This document shows positions 26,814 to 35,586 of a stretch of 64,000 bases of DNA, one piece after another. The number at the start of each line of letters is the position of its first letter. The stretch's first letter is position 1. This DNA comes from Janthinobacterium sp. 1_2014MBL_MicDiv (GTDB lineage: Bacteria > Pseudomonadota > Gammaproteobacteria > Burkholderiales > Burkholderiaceae_D). Location of the stretch: the NCBI RefSeq assembly GCF_001865675.1, contig NZ_CP011319.1, positions 1,302,001-1,366,000 of the forward strand. Direction: 5' to 3'. The translations under genes and the position numbers were made by a program. The notes beneath the pieces are model-generated. The model was not told the origin of the DNA and ran no database searches. It saw only the letters and a program-made list of their open reading frames with translations.

Positions 26814-27823
26814 CAACGGCCCACCTGGCGTTTTTCCAGGCGCACATACGATGGCGCCTCGGCTTCCGCCTGGGTCATGCCGTCCTGCAGAATGGTTTGC
26901 ACCACATAGCGGGGACGGGCGCGCACTTGCTGGAAGATGCGTCCCACGTATTCGCCCACCAGGCCGATGCCGAACAGGATCACGCCCATGAAGAAGAAGG
27001 CGATGGCAAACAGGGTAAACACGCCTTCGGCTTCTGCGCCCAGCAGGAAGCGGCGCACGAGCAGGAAGAGCACCAGCAGCGCCGAGCCCAGCGACAAGGC
27101 CATGCCCAGCATGGAAAAGATTTGCAGGGGAATCAGCGAAAAGCCCGTGACCAGGTCGAAATTGAGGCGGATCAGGCTGTACAGCGAGTATTTCGACTCG
27201 CCGGCGGCCCGTTCCTCGTGTTCGACGATGATCTCCGTGGGTTTGCGGGCAAACGTGTAGGCCAGCGCCGGCACGAAGGTGTTCACTTCGGCGCACTGGT
27301 TGACCAGGTCGATCACATTGCGGCCATACGCGCGCAGCATGTTGCCCTGGTCCGTGATCTTGATGTTGGTGATGCGCTCGCGCAGGCGGTTCATCATTTT
27401 CGAGGCCAGGGTGCGCCACGCGGAATCTTGCCGCTTGCGCCGGATCGAGCCCACGTAATCGTAGCCTTCGCGCATTTTCGCCACCAGGTTGCCGATTTCC
27501 TCGGGCGGATTCTGCAGGTCGGCGTCGAGCGTGATCATGATCTGGCCGCGCGAAGACTCGAAGCCGGCCAGGATGGCCATGTGCTGGCCGTAATTGCCGT
27601 TGAACAAGACGACGCGCGTGACGTCGGGCCGCTGGCGAAACTGCTCGGCCAGGATGCTGACCGAGTTGTCGCGGCTGCCGTCGTTGACGAAGATGATTTC
27701 GTAGCTCGCCTGCAAGGCGTCGAGCGCCGGATACAGGCGGGCGAACAGGGCGGCCAGGCCATCCTGCTCGTTGTAGATAGGAATGATAATGGACAGTTCA
27801 GGTTTCATCGGCGCACTGCTCAC
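26813..27823 (-). CDS. arnC: Undecaprenyl-phosphate Ara4FN transferase ArnC
   Basis: GT2-family protein of up to 336 residues. The N-terminal catalytic domain has IIIPIYNEQDGL, VNDGSRD and LDADLQNPPEE (the DXD-type metal site). Two C-terminal transmembrane helices lie at about 245-305, followed by the GEYVGRIFQQVRARPRYVV signature. It transfers Ara4FN from UDP to undecaprenyl phosphate at the inner membrane. The start is either GTG 27823, which overlaps the arnB stop as GTGA, or ATG 27808; neither has a good ribosome site, so coupling to arnB is likely. Confidence 0.95.
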   Translation of the reverse strand: MSSAPMKPELSIIIPIYNEQDGLAALFARLYPALDALQASYEIIFVNDGSRDNSVSILAEQFRQRPDVTRVVLFNGNYGQHMAILAGFESSRGQIMITLDADLQNPPEEIGNLVAKMREGYDYVGSIRRKRQDSAWRTLASKMMNRLRERITNIKITDQGNMLRAYGRNVIDLVNQCAEVNTFVPALAYTFARKPTEIIVEHEERAAGESKYSLYSLIRLNFDLVTGFSLIPLQIFSMLGMALSLGSALLVLFLLVRRFLLGAEAEGVFTLFAIAFFFMGVILFGIGLVGEYVGRIFQQVRARPRYVVQTILQDGMTQAEAEAPSYVRLEKRQVGR

Positions 27824-28956
27824 TTGATGAGGATGGATTTGACGGTGGCGACGGCGCGTTCCACGTCCTGTGGCGTCATGGCGTAGAACATCGGCAGGGT
27901 CACCGTCAGGCGGCCTATTTTTTCCGCGACAGGGAACATGCCTTCGGTAAAGCCGCGTTCGCGGTACATGGTAAACAAGTGGATCGGTGCGTAATGATAG
28001 CCCGTTCCCACGTTCTGCTGCGCCATTTGCTGCATGAACGTGGCGCGCGTGCCGGGGCCATTGTCGGGCAAGATGATCTGGAACAAGTGCCAGTTGCTGT
28101 TGTCAAAGTCTTGCACGGGCAGCTGGGCGCCGCTGAGCGCTTCGAAGTCGCTGCCGAACTGTTCGAAATAATGGCGTGCCAGCGCGCGGCGGTGGGCCGT
28201 GATGGCGTCGATACTGGCGAACTGGCCCAGGCCGATGGCGGCCATGATGTCGCTCATGTTGTATTTGCCGCCCAGCACATCGACGTCGATGCCGTCGACG
28301 CCGCTGCGCGTGACGCCCTGCAGCCGGTATTTCTCGGCCAGCCGCGCCTCTTCCAGGTTGTTCAGCACCAGTGCGCCGCCTTCGCCCGTGGTGATGTTCT
28401 TGTTGGCCTGGAAGCTGAACGAGACGAAATCGCCGAATGCGCCGATGCGCTTGCCTTTCCACTCGGAGCCGAATGCCTGCGCCGCGTCTTCCACGACGCG
28501 CAGCTTGTACTTGTCGGCGATTGCGTACAGGCGGTCCATGTCGACGGGCAGGCCCGACAGGTAGACGGGGATGATGGCTTTCGTGCGGGGCGTGATGGCC
28601 GCTTCCAGCTTGTCGAGGTCGATATTCCGGGTGACGGGGTCGATGTCGGCAAAGACGGGCGTGGCGCCCACTTCGATGATGACGTTGGCCGTCGCTACCC
28701 ACGACACGGGCGTGGTGATGACTTCGTCGCCGGGGCCGATGCCGGCGATGCGCAGCGCGATTTCCATGGTGCAGGTACCCGAATTGAAGGTGCGCACGGG
28801 ACGCCCGCCGAAATACTCGGACAGCTGGGCTTCGAAGGCCTGGACTTTCGGGCCGCTGGTGATCCAGCCGGAGCGCAGCACCTCGCCGACGGCGGCGATC
28901 GTCGCTTCATCGATGGTGGGTTTGGAAAAAGGCAAAAAGGGCAGGGGAGAGGTCAT
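27820..28956 (-). CDS. arnB: UDP-4-amino-4-deoxy-L-arabinose aminotransferase ArnB
   Basis: PLP-dependent DegT/DnrJ/EryC1-family aminotransferase of 378 residues. It has FSKPTIDEATIAAVGEVLRSGWITSGPKV at the N-terminus, the EDAAQAFGSEWKG segment and the PLP lysine in SFQANKNITTGEGG. It converts the UDP-4-keto sugar to UDP-Ara4N with glutamate as donor. The start at 28956 (MTSPLPFLPFSKP) is chosen over a 24-residue extension because family members begin just before FSKP. It is the first gene of the tightly overlapped arnBC-formyltransferase-decarboxylase-arnD block. Confidence 0.95.
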   Translation of the reverse strand: MTSPLPFLPFSKPTIDEATIAAVGEVLRSGWITSGPKVQAFEAQLSEYFGGRPVRTFNSGTCTMEIALRIAGIGPGDEVITTPVSWVATANVIIEVGATPVFADIDPVTRNIDLDKLEAAITPRTKAIIPVYLSGLPVDMDRLYAIADKYKLRVVEDAAQAFGSEWKGKRIGAFGDFVSFSFQANKNITTGEGGALVLNNLEEARLAEKYRLQGVTRSGVDGIDVDVLGGKYNMSDIMAAIGLGQFASIDAITAHRRALARHYFEQFGSDFEALSGAQLPVQDFDNSNWHLFQIILPDNGPGTRATFMQQMAQQNVGTGYHYAPIHLFTMYRERGFTEGMFPVAEKIGRLTVTLPMFYAMTPQDVERAVATVKSILIK

Positions 28957-29167
28957 GGGTCGCTCGTCTTGTTCTTGGGTAATAGTGTGTCGGTGTATCG
29001 GAGTCGCGGAAGCCGCCGGCGCGATCAACGTGCGCTGGCTGGCATGACTATTCTAAAGCGTTAATCTGGCGGCGCAGCCGGTTCAGCGGGAAAAATCCCG
29101 TTGATGCGGGGATGGGGCAAGCTGGCCGGGGGCGCGATCGGCCTTGCCGCGCGCCCCTGTAAAATGT

Positions 29168-30841
29168 TTATTTGTTCACAATGACCATGCGGCGCGCATC
29201 CTCGGCAATGACACGCATGGGGACGCCACGTTGTTGCAATTGTTTGTAACGGTCCAGGCTGATGATGGCCATGTCGTGCACGCCGGCGTCGGCATCGCGC
29301 GTCCATTGCGCGATGAAAGGCTCGATGGTCGGCATGGACAGTTCCGGCTGCTGCTTCAGGCCAAACGTGAACTCATCCCAGTAATCGACGAGGATCACGG
29401 GGCGCTGCAGGTAATACGTCAGCGACTGTTCATAGATGCCCACCGAATACAGCTTGGTGTCGGCCGTCAGTTCGGCCTGGATCTGCGGCAGCAAATCGGT
29501 GCCGGCGCGGTTCTGGCCATACAGCTCGGAGCCGGCCAGGATGCAGTGCGTGGCGAGGAAGCCGGCGCCGGCGATGGTCAGCACGGTCATGTCGCGCCGT
29601 AACTGGCGCGCATGCAGCAGGGCCAGTGCGCCGCCGGCGAGGGCAAAGAAGCCGGCCGCCATCAGCCATGGCTGGTAGCCCTTCAAGGCGATCAGGGCGG
29701 CGGGATCGCGCGCGCTGGCCTTGCCGAAGGCGATCGGTCCGCCGATCAGGATGGCCGCGCCCAGCACGCACAGCAGGCCGGCGGCCAGCATGCGCTGGCG
29801 GCGCGAGGCCGATTCCAGGTACAGCGCCACCAGCAGCGCCAGCGCCGGGAAGATCGGCACGATGTAGCCGGGCAGCTTCGAGGTCGAATAGCTGAAGAAG
29901 AAGAAGATGAAGACAGCCCAGATCAGCACCATCAGGCGCGGCTGGAAGGCGCCGTCCTGGCGCTTGAAGGCGGCCGCCAGACTTTGCGGCAGCACGCCTA
30001 TCCATGGCAGGATGCCGGGAATCAGCAGCAGCAGGAAGTAATACCAGGCGCCTTCGCGCTTGTGGCCCTTCATCAGGAAGCGCTGGAAGTGCTCGTGGAT
30101 GAAGAAGAAATGCGGCTGCTCCGGATTGCGCAGGGCCACCAGCACGAACCATGGCGTGGCGATGGCGAAGAAGACGAGCAAGCCCTTGACCAGGTGCAAG
30201 CGCGTCCAGATGCGCCAGTCGCGCGCGCACAGCGAGTACAGCACCAGCACGGCGCCGGGCAGCACGATGCCGATCAGGCCCTTGGCCAGCACGGCCAGCG
30301 CCATGCCGGCCCAGCAGACCAGCATCCAGTTGCGCCGTTCAGCGTGGGTGGCTTCGTCGCGCTGGGCGATCAACAGGCTGGTCAGGGTCAGGGTCATCAT
30401 GCCCGACAGGCCCATGTCCAGCGAATTGATCTGGCCGGAAGCGAGCCAGAACAGGCTCGATGCCAGCACCAGGCCGGCATACAGCCCCACGCGCGGACCG
30501 AAGACCTTCTTGCCCGCATACGCCGTCATGCAGACGCCGAGGATGCCGCACAGGCCCGTCCACAGGCGTGCCTGCCACTCGCCCAGGCCAAAGGCGGCGA
30601 AGGTCAGCGCGTTCATCCACGTTTGCAGCGGCGGTTTTTCAAAGTACTTGATGCCGTTCAGGCGCGTGGTGATCCAGTCGCCGCTGACGAACATCTCGCG
30701 CGCCATCTCGGCGTAGCGGCCCTCGTCGGGCGGCACCAGCGTGCGAACGCCCAGCGCATACAGGGTCACGACGATGAAAATGCCCAGCAGGGACCACATC
30801 AGCACCCGCGAGCTGTGCAGCTCATTGACGTTGATTTTCAT
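29168..30841 (-). CDS. arnT: Lipid A 4-amino-4-deoxy-L-arabinose transferase ArnT (PMT family)
   Basis: Polytopic GT83/PMT-family membrane protein of 557 residues with about 12 hydrophobic helices. The N-terminal periplasmic loop signature PPDEGRYAEMAREM and the GDWITTRLNGIKYFEKPPL motif are typical of ArnT. It moves Ara4N from undecaprenyl phosphate to lipid A phosphates on the periplasmic face, which lowers surface charge. It is separated from arnB by 211 bases, unlike the E. coli order where arnT follows arnD. The ATG overlaps the stop of the upstream Mth938-like gene. Confidence 0.93.
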   Translation of the reverse strand: MKINVNELHSSRVLMWSLLGIFIVVTLYALGVRTLVPPDEGRYAEMAREMFVSGDWITTRLNGIKYFEKPPLQTWMNALTFAAFGLGEWQARLWTGLCGILGVCMTAYAGKKVFGPRVGLYAGLVLASSLFWLASGQINSLDMGLSGMMTLTLTSLLIAQRDEATHAERRNWMLVCWAGMALAVLAKGLIGIVLPGAVLVLYSLCARDWRIWTRLHLVKGLLVFFAIATPWFVLVALRNPEQPHFFFIHEHFQRFLMKGHKREGAWYYFLLLLIPGILPWIGVLPQSLAAAFKRQDGAFQPRLMVLIWAVFIFFFFSYSTSKLPGYIVPIFPALALLVALYLESASRRQRMLAAGLLCVLGAAILIGGPIAFGKASARDPAALIALKGYQPWLMAAGFFALAGGALALLHARQLRRDMTVLTIAGAGFLATHCILAGSELYGQNRAGTDLLPQIQAELTADTKLYSVGIYEQSLTYYLQRPVILVDYWDEFTFGLKQQPELSMPTIEPFIAQWTRDADAGVHDMAIISLDRYKQLQQRGVPMRVIAEDARRMVIVNK

Positions 30842-31230
30842 GTGGCGCTGCCTGCGCCAGGCGTCAGGATCAGGGCCAGCGTGACTTTGCGGCCTTCGCC
30901 CATGAGGATGTTGTAGGTGCGGCAGGCGGCCTGGCTATCCATGCATTCGACGCCGATGCGGCGCATGGTCAGCGCGGCCGTCAGCTTCGGATGCACGAAG
31001 CGCTGGCGCTCGCCGGTGCCGAGAATGACCACGTCGGGGGCATCGGCCAGGATCTGGTCAAAATGCGCTTCGCTCAACTGTTCAAAACTGCCCACATCCC
31101 AGGCCCGCGGCGGCATTTCCGGCATGACGATCAGGCTATAGTCATAAGGCTGGGCATTGATTTCCACGCCGTTTACATCGTAGCCGGTGACGGTTTGGTA
31201 TTGTTGGGTGCTGCTGGCATGAAGTTTCAT
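30838..31230 (-). CDS. Mth938-like domain protein (DUF498)
   Basis: Small protein of 130 residues matching the Mth938/NDUFAF3 fold: YDVNGVEINAQPYDYSLIVMPE, then ILGTGERQRFVHPKL and RRIGVECMDSQAACRTYNILMGEGRKVTLALIL. Bacterial members have no settled biochemical role. It overlaps arnT by four bases and is the first gene of the minus-strand arn run, so it may be cotranscribed with arnT; a direct role in lipid A modification is not established. Confidence 0.88.
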   Translation of the reverse strand: MKLHASSTQQYQTVTGYDVNGVEINAQPYDYSLIVMPEMPPRAWDVGSFEQLSEAHFDQILADAPDVVILGTGERQRFVHPKLTAALTMRRIGVECMDSQAACRTYNILMGEGRKVTLALILTPGAGSAT

Positions 31231-31652
31231 GGCGATGGGGCTGAGGGTGTCGGTTGATCGGTGCGCGCGCCGTGCGGAGGTGCGCTGCGGCCAAGGGCGT
31301 TAGCATGCCATAAATGACAGAAAAGAGCGACTGTAAAGCAACATCCTTTCCAATTTGCAATGTTTGGCGTGGCCGCATGCAAGGGCGTTGGCGCCATGGT
31401 AATAGGTAAAGATTAAGGGAAGATGAAGGAGGCGGGGCGGGAAATGTCCGCCGGGCGGGCCGGCGTGGCAGAATTGGCTCTAAATGCTGCAGTCCGCCAT
31501 GTTTAATTTGATAAAATGGCCTGCTTTCGGCGAGAATGGTTGTTTTCGCCTTGCAGTCTCTCGTATTGCAGTCTCATGGGTTCATAGTTCTGGCGCGGGC
31601 CATACGCCGCAAGCGTAAGGCCGGCAGCGCCGCATCACGACAGGGATTTATT
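31231..31652. other. 422-bp divergent intergenic region
   Basis: Spacer between the divergent Mth938-like and alaA genes. It should hold both promoters, but no convincing -35/-10 pair was found. AT-rich patches lie at about 31311-31360 and 31500-31520. An open frame extends alaA upstream to 31536 but lacks family similarity. No RNA gene or repeat recognised. Confidence 0.5.
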
Positions 31653-32882
31653 TTGCGACCGATTCAGAAATCGAATAAATTGGCGGACGTCTGCTACGAC
31701 ATCCGCGGCCCGGTCCTGGAAAAATCCAGGCAAATGGAAGAAGAAGGCCACAAGATCACCAAGCTCAATATCGGCAACCTGGCCGTATTCGGCTTCGATC
31801 CGCCCGACGAGATCGTGCGCGACATGATGCTCAACCTGCAGAACGCGGCCGGCTATACGGATTCGAAAGGCATGTTCGCGCCGCGCAAGGCCGTCATGCA
31901 CTATACGCAAGGCAAGAATATCGCCGGCGTGACCATCGACGACATTTACCTGGGCAATGGCGCTTCCGAACTGATCGTGATGTCGATGAACGCGCTGCTC
32001 AACAGCGGCGACGAAGTGCTGGTGCCCGCGCCCGATTACCCGCTGTGGACGGCCGCCGTCAGCCTGTCGGGCGGCAATCCCGTGCATTATGTGTGCGACG
32101 AGCAGAACGAATGGTATCCCGACATCGAGGACATGCGCCGCAAGATCACGCCGCAGACCAAGGCCATCGTCGTCATCAACCCGAACAACCCCACGGGCGC
32201 GCTGTACCCGGTGGCCGTGCTGCTGCAGATCGTCGAACTGGCGCGCCAGCACCAGCTGATCATTTTCGCTGACGAAATCTACGACAAGGTGCTGTACGAC
32301 GAAGCCGAGCACGTGTCGATCGCCTCGCTGGCCGACGATGTGCTGTTCATCACCATGAACGGCTTGTCGAAGAATTACCGCTCCTGCGGCTACCGCTCTG
32401 GCTGGATGGTGGTCTCGGGCGAAAAGCGGCACGCCAAGGATTACATCGAGGGCCTCAACATGCTGGCCTCGATGCGGCTATGCGCCAACGCGCCGGGGCA
32501 GTTTGCCATCCAGACGGCGCTTGGCGGCTACCAGAGCATACAAGACCTGGTGGGGCCTGGCGGGCGCCTGTTGAAACAGCGCGACCTGGCGCACAAGCTG
32601 CTGACCGATATTCCGGGCGTCACCTGTGTCAAGCCGAAGGCCGCGCTGTACATGTTCCCGCGTCTGGATCCGGAGATTTACCCGATCGCCGACGACCAGC
32701 AGTTTGCCTATGAATTACTGGCCGAAGCCAAGGTCCTGATCGTGCAGGGCACGGGGTTCAACTGGATCGCGCCCGACCATTTTCGCGTCGTCTTCCTGCC
32801 TAACTCCGATGACCTGACCGAGGCCATGGGCCGCATCGCGCGCTTCCTCGAAGGTTACCGCAAGCGTCACAGCCGGGGCTGA
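31653..32882 (+). CDS. alaA: Alanine-synthesising aminotransferase AlaA-like (class I PLP)
   Basis: PLP aminotransferase of 409 residues. The N-terminus IQKSNKLADVCYDIRGPVLEKSRQMEEEGHKITKLNIGN is nearly diagnostic of the AlaA group. Other marks are NPNNPTGALYP, the PLP-binding Lys in GLSKNYR and RSGWMV with the substrate Arg context. It makes alanine from pyruvate and glutamate. The start is assigned to TTG 31653, which places the protein start where AlaA proteins begin and has AGGGA seven bases upstream; the longer frame to 31536 is not family-like. It lies 74 bases before hom. Confidence 0.92.
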   Translation: MRPIQKSNKLADVCYDIRGPVLEKSRQMEEEGHKITKLNIGNLAVFGFDPPDEIVRDMMLNLQNAAGYTDSKGMFAPRKAVMHYTQGKNIAGVTIDDIYLGNGASELIVMSMNALLNSGDEVLVPAPDYPLWTAAVSLSGGNPVHYVCDEQNEWYPDIEDMRRKITPQTKAIVVINPNNPTGALYPVAVLLQIVELARQHQLIIFADEIYDKVLYDEAEHVSIASLADDVLFITMNGLSKNYRSCGYRSGWMVVSGEKRHAKDYIEGLNMLASMRLCANAPGQFAIQTALGGYQSIQDLVGPGGRLLKQRDLAHKLLTDIPGVTCVKPKAALYMFPRLDPEIYPIADDQQFAYELLAEAKVLIVQGTGFNWIAPDHFRVVFLPNSDDLTEAMGRIARFLEGYRKRHSRG

Positions 32883-32909
32883 ACCGGCCAGCAGCAATCT
32901 CGATCAACC

Positions 32910-32932
32910 TGGCGCCGCACTCGGCGGCGCCA
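32910..32932 (+). terminator. Stem-loop between alaA and hom
   Basis: A perfect 9-bp GC stem, TGGCGCCGC / GCGGCGCCA, with a 5-base loop lies in the 74-bp alaA-hom spacer. No U-run follows, so partial termination, processing or mRNA protection is as likely as full termination. Confidence 0.45.
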
Positions 32933-32956
32933 CTTAATGAGCAGTCAAGCATAACT

Positions 32957-34279
32957 ATGAAATCCATCAAGATTGGCCTGCTGGGCCTGGGCAATGTCGG
33001 ATTCGGCACGTTCAGCGTCCTGCAACGCAACCAGGAAGAAATCAAGCGCCGCGCTGGCCGCGGCATTGAAGTCGTCGCCGTCGCCGTGCGCGACGTGGCG
33101 CGCGCCGAGGCGCTGATCGCCGGCGCCTGCAAGGTCGTCAATGACCCGATGCTGATCGTCAACGATCCCGAGATCGACATCGTCGTCGAACTGATCGGCG
33201 GCTACGACCTGTCGAAAACCCTGGTGATGCAGGCGATCGCCAACGGCAAGCACGTGGTCACGGCCAACAAGGCCCTGCTGGCCGTGCACGGCAATGAAAT
33301 CTTCGCCGCCGCCCAGGACAAGGGCGTGATGGTGGCCTTCGAGGCGGCCGTCGCCGGCGGCATCCCCATCATCAAGGCGCTGCGCGAAGGCTTGACGGCC
33401 AACCGCATCGAATGGATCGCCGGCATCATCAACGGCACCACCAATTTCATCCTGTCCGAGATGCGCGACAAGGGCCTCGATTTCGCCACCGTGCTGAAAC
33501 AGGCGCAGGAACTGGGCTACGCGGAAGCCGATCCCACCTTCGACATCGAAGGCGTCGATGCCGCGCACAAGGCCACCATCATGTCGGCCATCGCCTTCGG
33601 CATCCCGGTGCAGTTCGACAAGGCCTACGTCGAAGGCATCAGCAACCTCAATGCCGTCGACATCCGCTATGCCGAGCAGCTGGGTTACCGCATCAAGCTG
33701 CTGGGCATCACCAAGCGCACCACCGTCAACGGCGTGGAAGGCATCGAGCTGCGCGTGCATCCGACCCTGATCCCGGCCAAGCGCCTGATCGCCAACGTGG
33801 AAGGCGCCATGAACGCGGTGCTGGTGCACGGCGACGCCGTCGGCGCCAGCCTGTACTCGGGCCGTGGCGCCGGCGCCGAGCCGACCGCCTCGTCGGTGAT
33901 CGCCGACCTGGTCGACATCACCCGCCTGGCCACGGCCGATCCGGAACACCGCGTGCCGCACCTGGCGTTCCAGCCGAACGCGATGACCAACATTGAAATT
34001 TTGCCGATGTCGGAAATCACCACCAGCTACTACCTGCGCATGCATGTGGCCGACCAGCCTGGCGTGCTGGCCGACCTGACGCGCATCCTGGCCGAGCGCG
34101 GCATCTCGATCGACGCCATGCTGCAAAAGGAACCGGCCGAAGGCGAGACGCATACGGACATCATCATGCTGACGCACCAGACGCAGGAAAAGAACGTCAC
34201 GGCCGCCATCGGCAAGATGGAAGCGCTGAGCAGCGTGGTCGGTACCGTCACGAAGATTCGCCTGGAAAACCTCAGCTAA
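32957..34279 (+). CDS. hom: Homoserine dehydrogenase with ACT domain
   Basis: Protein of 440 residues. The N-terminal Rossmann domain has GLLGLGNVGFGTF. The catalytic domain shows TANKALLAVHG, GGIPIIKALREGL, NGTTNFIL and the EADPTFDIEGVDAAHK block with the catalytic Lys/Asp. A C-terminal ACT regulatory domain (about 355-435, YYLRMHVADQPGVLADLTRILAERGISIDAML) implies threonine feedback. It reduces aspartate semialdehyde to homoserine. In many betaproteobacteria thrC follows hom directly, but here a terminator follows and no thrC is seen. alaA-hom adjacency is typical of the group. Confidence 0.97.
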   Translation: MKSIKIGLLGLGNVGFGTFSVLQRNQEEIKRRAGRGIEVVAVAVRDVARAEALIAGACKVVNDPMLIVNDPEIDIVVELIGGYDLSKTLVMQAIANGKHVVTANKALLAVHGNEIFAAAQDKGVMVAFEAAVAGGIPIIKALREGLTANRIEWIAGIINGTTNFILSEMRDKGLDFATVLKQAQELGYAEADPTFDIEGVDAAHKATIMSAIAFGIPVQFDKAYVEGISNLNAVDIRYAEQLGYRIKLLGITKRTTVNGVEGIELRVHPTLIPAKRLIANVEGAMNAVLVHGDAVGASLYSGRGAGAEPTASSVIADLVDITRLATADPEHRVPHLAFQPNAMTNIEILPMSEITTSYYLRMHVADQPGVLADLTRILAERGISIDAMLQKEPAEGETHTDIIMLTHQTQEKNVTAAIGKMEALSSVVGTVTKIRLENLS

Positions 34280-34300
34280 CCAGCTTCAGCGATCCATGCA

Positions 34301-34326
34301 AAACGGCGCCCGCGGGCGCCGTTTTT
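34301..34326 (+). terminator. Intrinsic terminator after hom
   Basis: Stem AAACGGCGCCC / GGGCGCCGTTT with a 2-base nominal loop, opening to about four bases, followed by a T-run. It lies between convergent hom and the rraB-like gene and probably serves both. Confidence 0.9.
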
Positions 34327-34342
34327 TCATTCTGGAACAGCC

Positions 34343-34708
34343 TTACAGCTGCGCAACATCCGGCGCGCCGACGGGCCCCACGTCCATGCCGTCATAGCTG
34401 GCCAGCTGGTTTTCCTGGGCAAACGCCATCAGTTCGCCATTGCGCGCGTGCAGGCTGTCGACGCCGTGCACTTCGGCTTTTTCCACGTGCAGCACCCACA
34501 CGGGCGGCGCCGCCGGATCGTCGAGTTCCGGCTGGTACAGTTCCACGGGACGATAGCCCTGCAGCGCCAGCAGGGAAGCGGCCTGCTCCAGCGGCTCGGA
34601 CGTGGGGTTGGTGAAGTAATAGCCCCACAGCAGCGGCTGGGTCAAGTCCCACGGCGCGTTCTCGGCGATATTGGCGAACAGTTCGCTTACGTCTTCTTTG
34701 GTCATCAT
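34343..34708 (-). CDS. RraB-family protein (ribonuclease E activity regulator-like)
   Basis: Protein of 121 residues showing the RraB pattern: ELFANIAENAPWDLTQPLLWGYYFTNPTSEPLEQAASLLALQGY, then VWVLHVEKAEVHGVDSLHARNGELMAFA and an acidic C-terminus. RraB binds RNase E and modulates RNA decay in E. coli; whether this homologue does so is inferred. Two ATG codons (34708, 34705) are possible; AAGGCAG lies seven bases before the first. It is a single-gene unit. Confidence 0.8.
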   Translation of the reverse strand: MMTKEDVSELFANIAENAPWDLTQPLLWGYYFTNPTSEPLEQAASLLALQGYRPVELYQPELDDPAAPPVWVLHVEKAEVHGVDSLHARNGELMAFAQENQLASYDGMDVGPVGAPDVAQL

Positions 34709-34786
34709 GGCAGTCTGCCTTCATTAAAATCTCAGGGCGCGATCTTAACATCGGTGCCCATGGCGCGCCATGCGCCCATAAAAAAA

Positions 34787-34808
34787 CCGGCTTTGCAGCC
34801 GGCTTTTC
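34787..34808 (-). terminator. Stem-loop with flanking A/T runs, between the rraB-like and OMP genes
   Basis: CCGGCT (34787-34792) / AGCCGG (34797-34802) with loop TTGC, flanked by AAAAAA on the left and CTTTTCTT on the right. It sits just downstream of the outer-membrane protein gene, and the A-run becomes a U-run in its transcript. Confidence 0.6.
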
Positions 34809-34854
34809 TTATCCACCCTTGCAACGGCAGGATACTGAGACGCGCAAGCGCGTA

Positions 34855-35418
34855 TCAGAACTTGTAGCGCAGGCCGATCGACAGCAGGTCCGCTTTCAGC
34901 GTGGCGCCGTCTTCGCTCGCTACCTTGCCGAAGTTTTCGTATTCCGCAACCAGCGACAGTTTTTTGTCGAAGTGGTAAGCCGCGCCGATACCGAACAGGG
35001 CGGAGGTTTTGTTGTGCGATTCACTCTTGCTGAAATTCAATGCGTTGATGGTGAGTTTGGCGCGGTTTTGCGCAACGCCAGCCTTGGCGAACAGCGAGAA
35101 CTGTTCGTTCAGCGGCAGGGTACCGGTGGCGGCGACGTAGAATGCATGGTTCTTGATTGCCGATTTCATGTCTTCAATGTTTTGCGACAGCTTGCCGAAA
35201 TCGACGTAGCCGGCTTCCGCGCCGAAGTTCTGCGTGAAGTCGTAGCCAGCGTAGACTTTGTAGCCGGTATCGTTGTCCTTGCGCGAACTTCCTTGATCTG
35301 CAGATACTTTCAGTTCCGCGCGGCCGATATTCGCGCCAGCGTAGATGCTCTCGGCTTGGGCGAACAATGGGAATGCCAGGGCGGCGCCAACGACTGCTGC
35401 AAACAATTGCTTTTTCAT
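34855..35418 (-). CDS. Small outer-membrane beta-barrel protein (OmpA-like/OMP_b-brl)
   Basis: Protein of 187 residues with a signal peptide (1-22, FAQA cleavage) and an eight-strand barrel pattern. Strands alternate (IYAGANIGRAELKV, GYKVYAGYDFTQNFGAEAGYVDFG, AFYVAATGTLPL, FSLFAKAGVAQNRA, SALFGIGAAYHF) and the last strand LLSIGLRYKF ends in Phe, the signal for the BAM machinery. There is no OmpA peptidoglycan-binding domain. The function is unknown; similar proteins are attachment or stress-related porin-like barrels. Base composition is somewhat AT-richer than neighbours. Confidence 0.82.
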   Translation of the reverse strand: MKKQLFAAVVGAALAFPLFAQAESIYAGANIGRAELKVSADQGSSRKDNDTGYKVYAGYDFTQNFGAEAGYVDFGKLSQNIEDMKSAIKNHAFYVAATGTLPLNEQFSLFAKAGVAQNRAKLTINALNFSKSESHNKTSALFGIGAAYHFDKKLSLVAEYENFGKVASEDGATLKADLLSIGLRYKF

Positions 35419-35586
35419 ATTAATCCTAGGTAATTAATGCGGAGAGACTGTCTCGCCGCTTAATGGGAGCCGAATTGTATAGGGATGAATATGTTTATGT
35501 AAGGCAACTGTTTTAAAAGCATTAAAAATATATCATGTGTTGTTTTTGGGCAACGATTGCTGCCAAAGAGGCATTTGTGCAAGCCG

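Noticed and set aside
31536..31652. N-terminal extension of the AlaA-like aminotransferase
   Set aside because: Residues before the TTG at 31653 do not match the family start, and the AGGGA upstream of that TTG explains initiation there.
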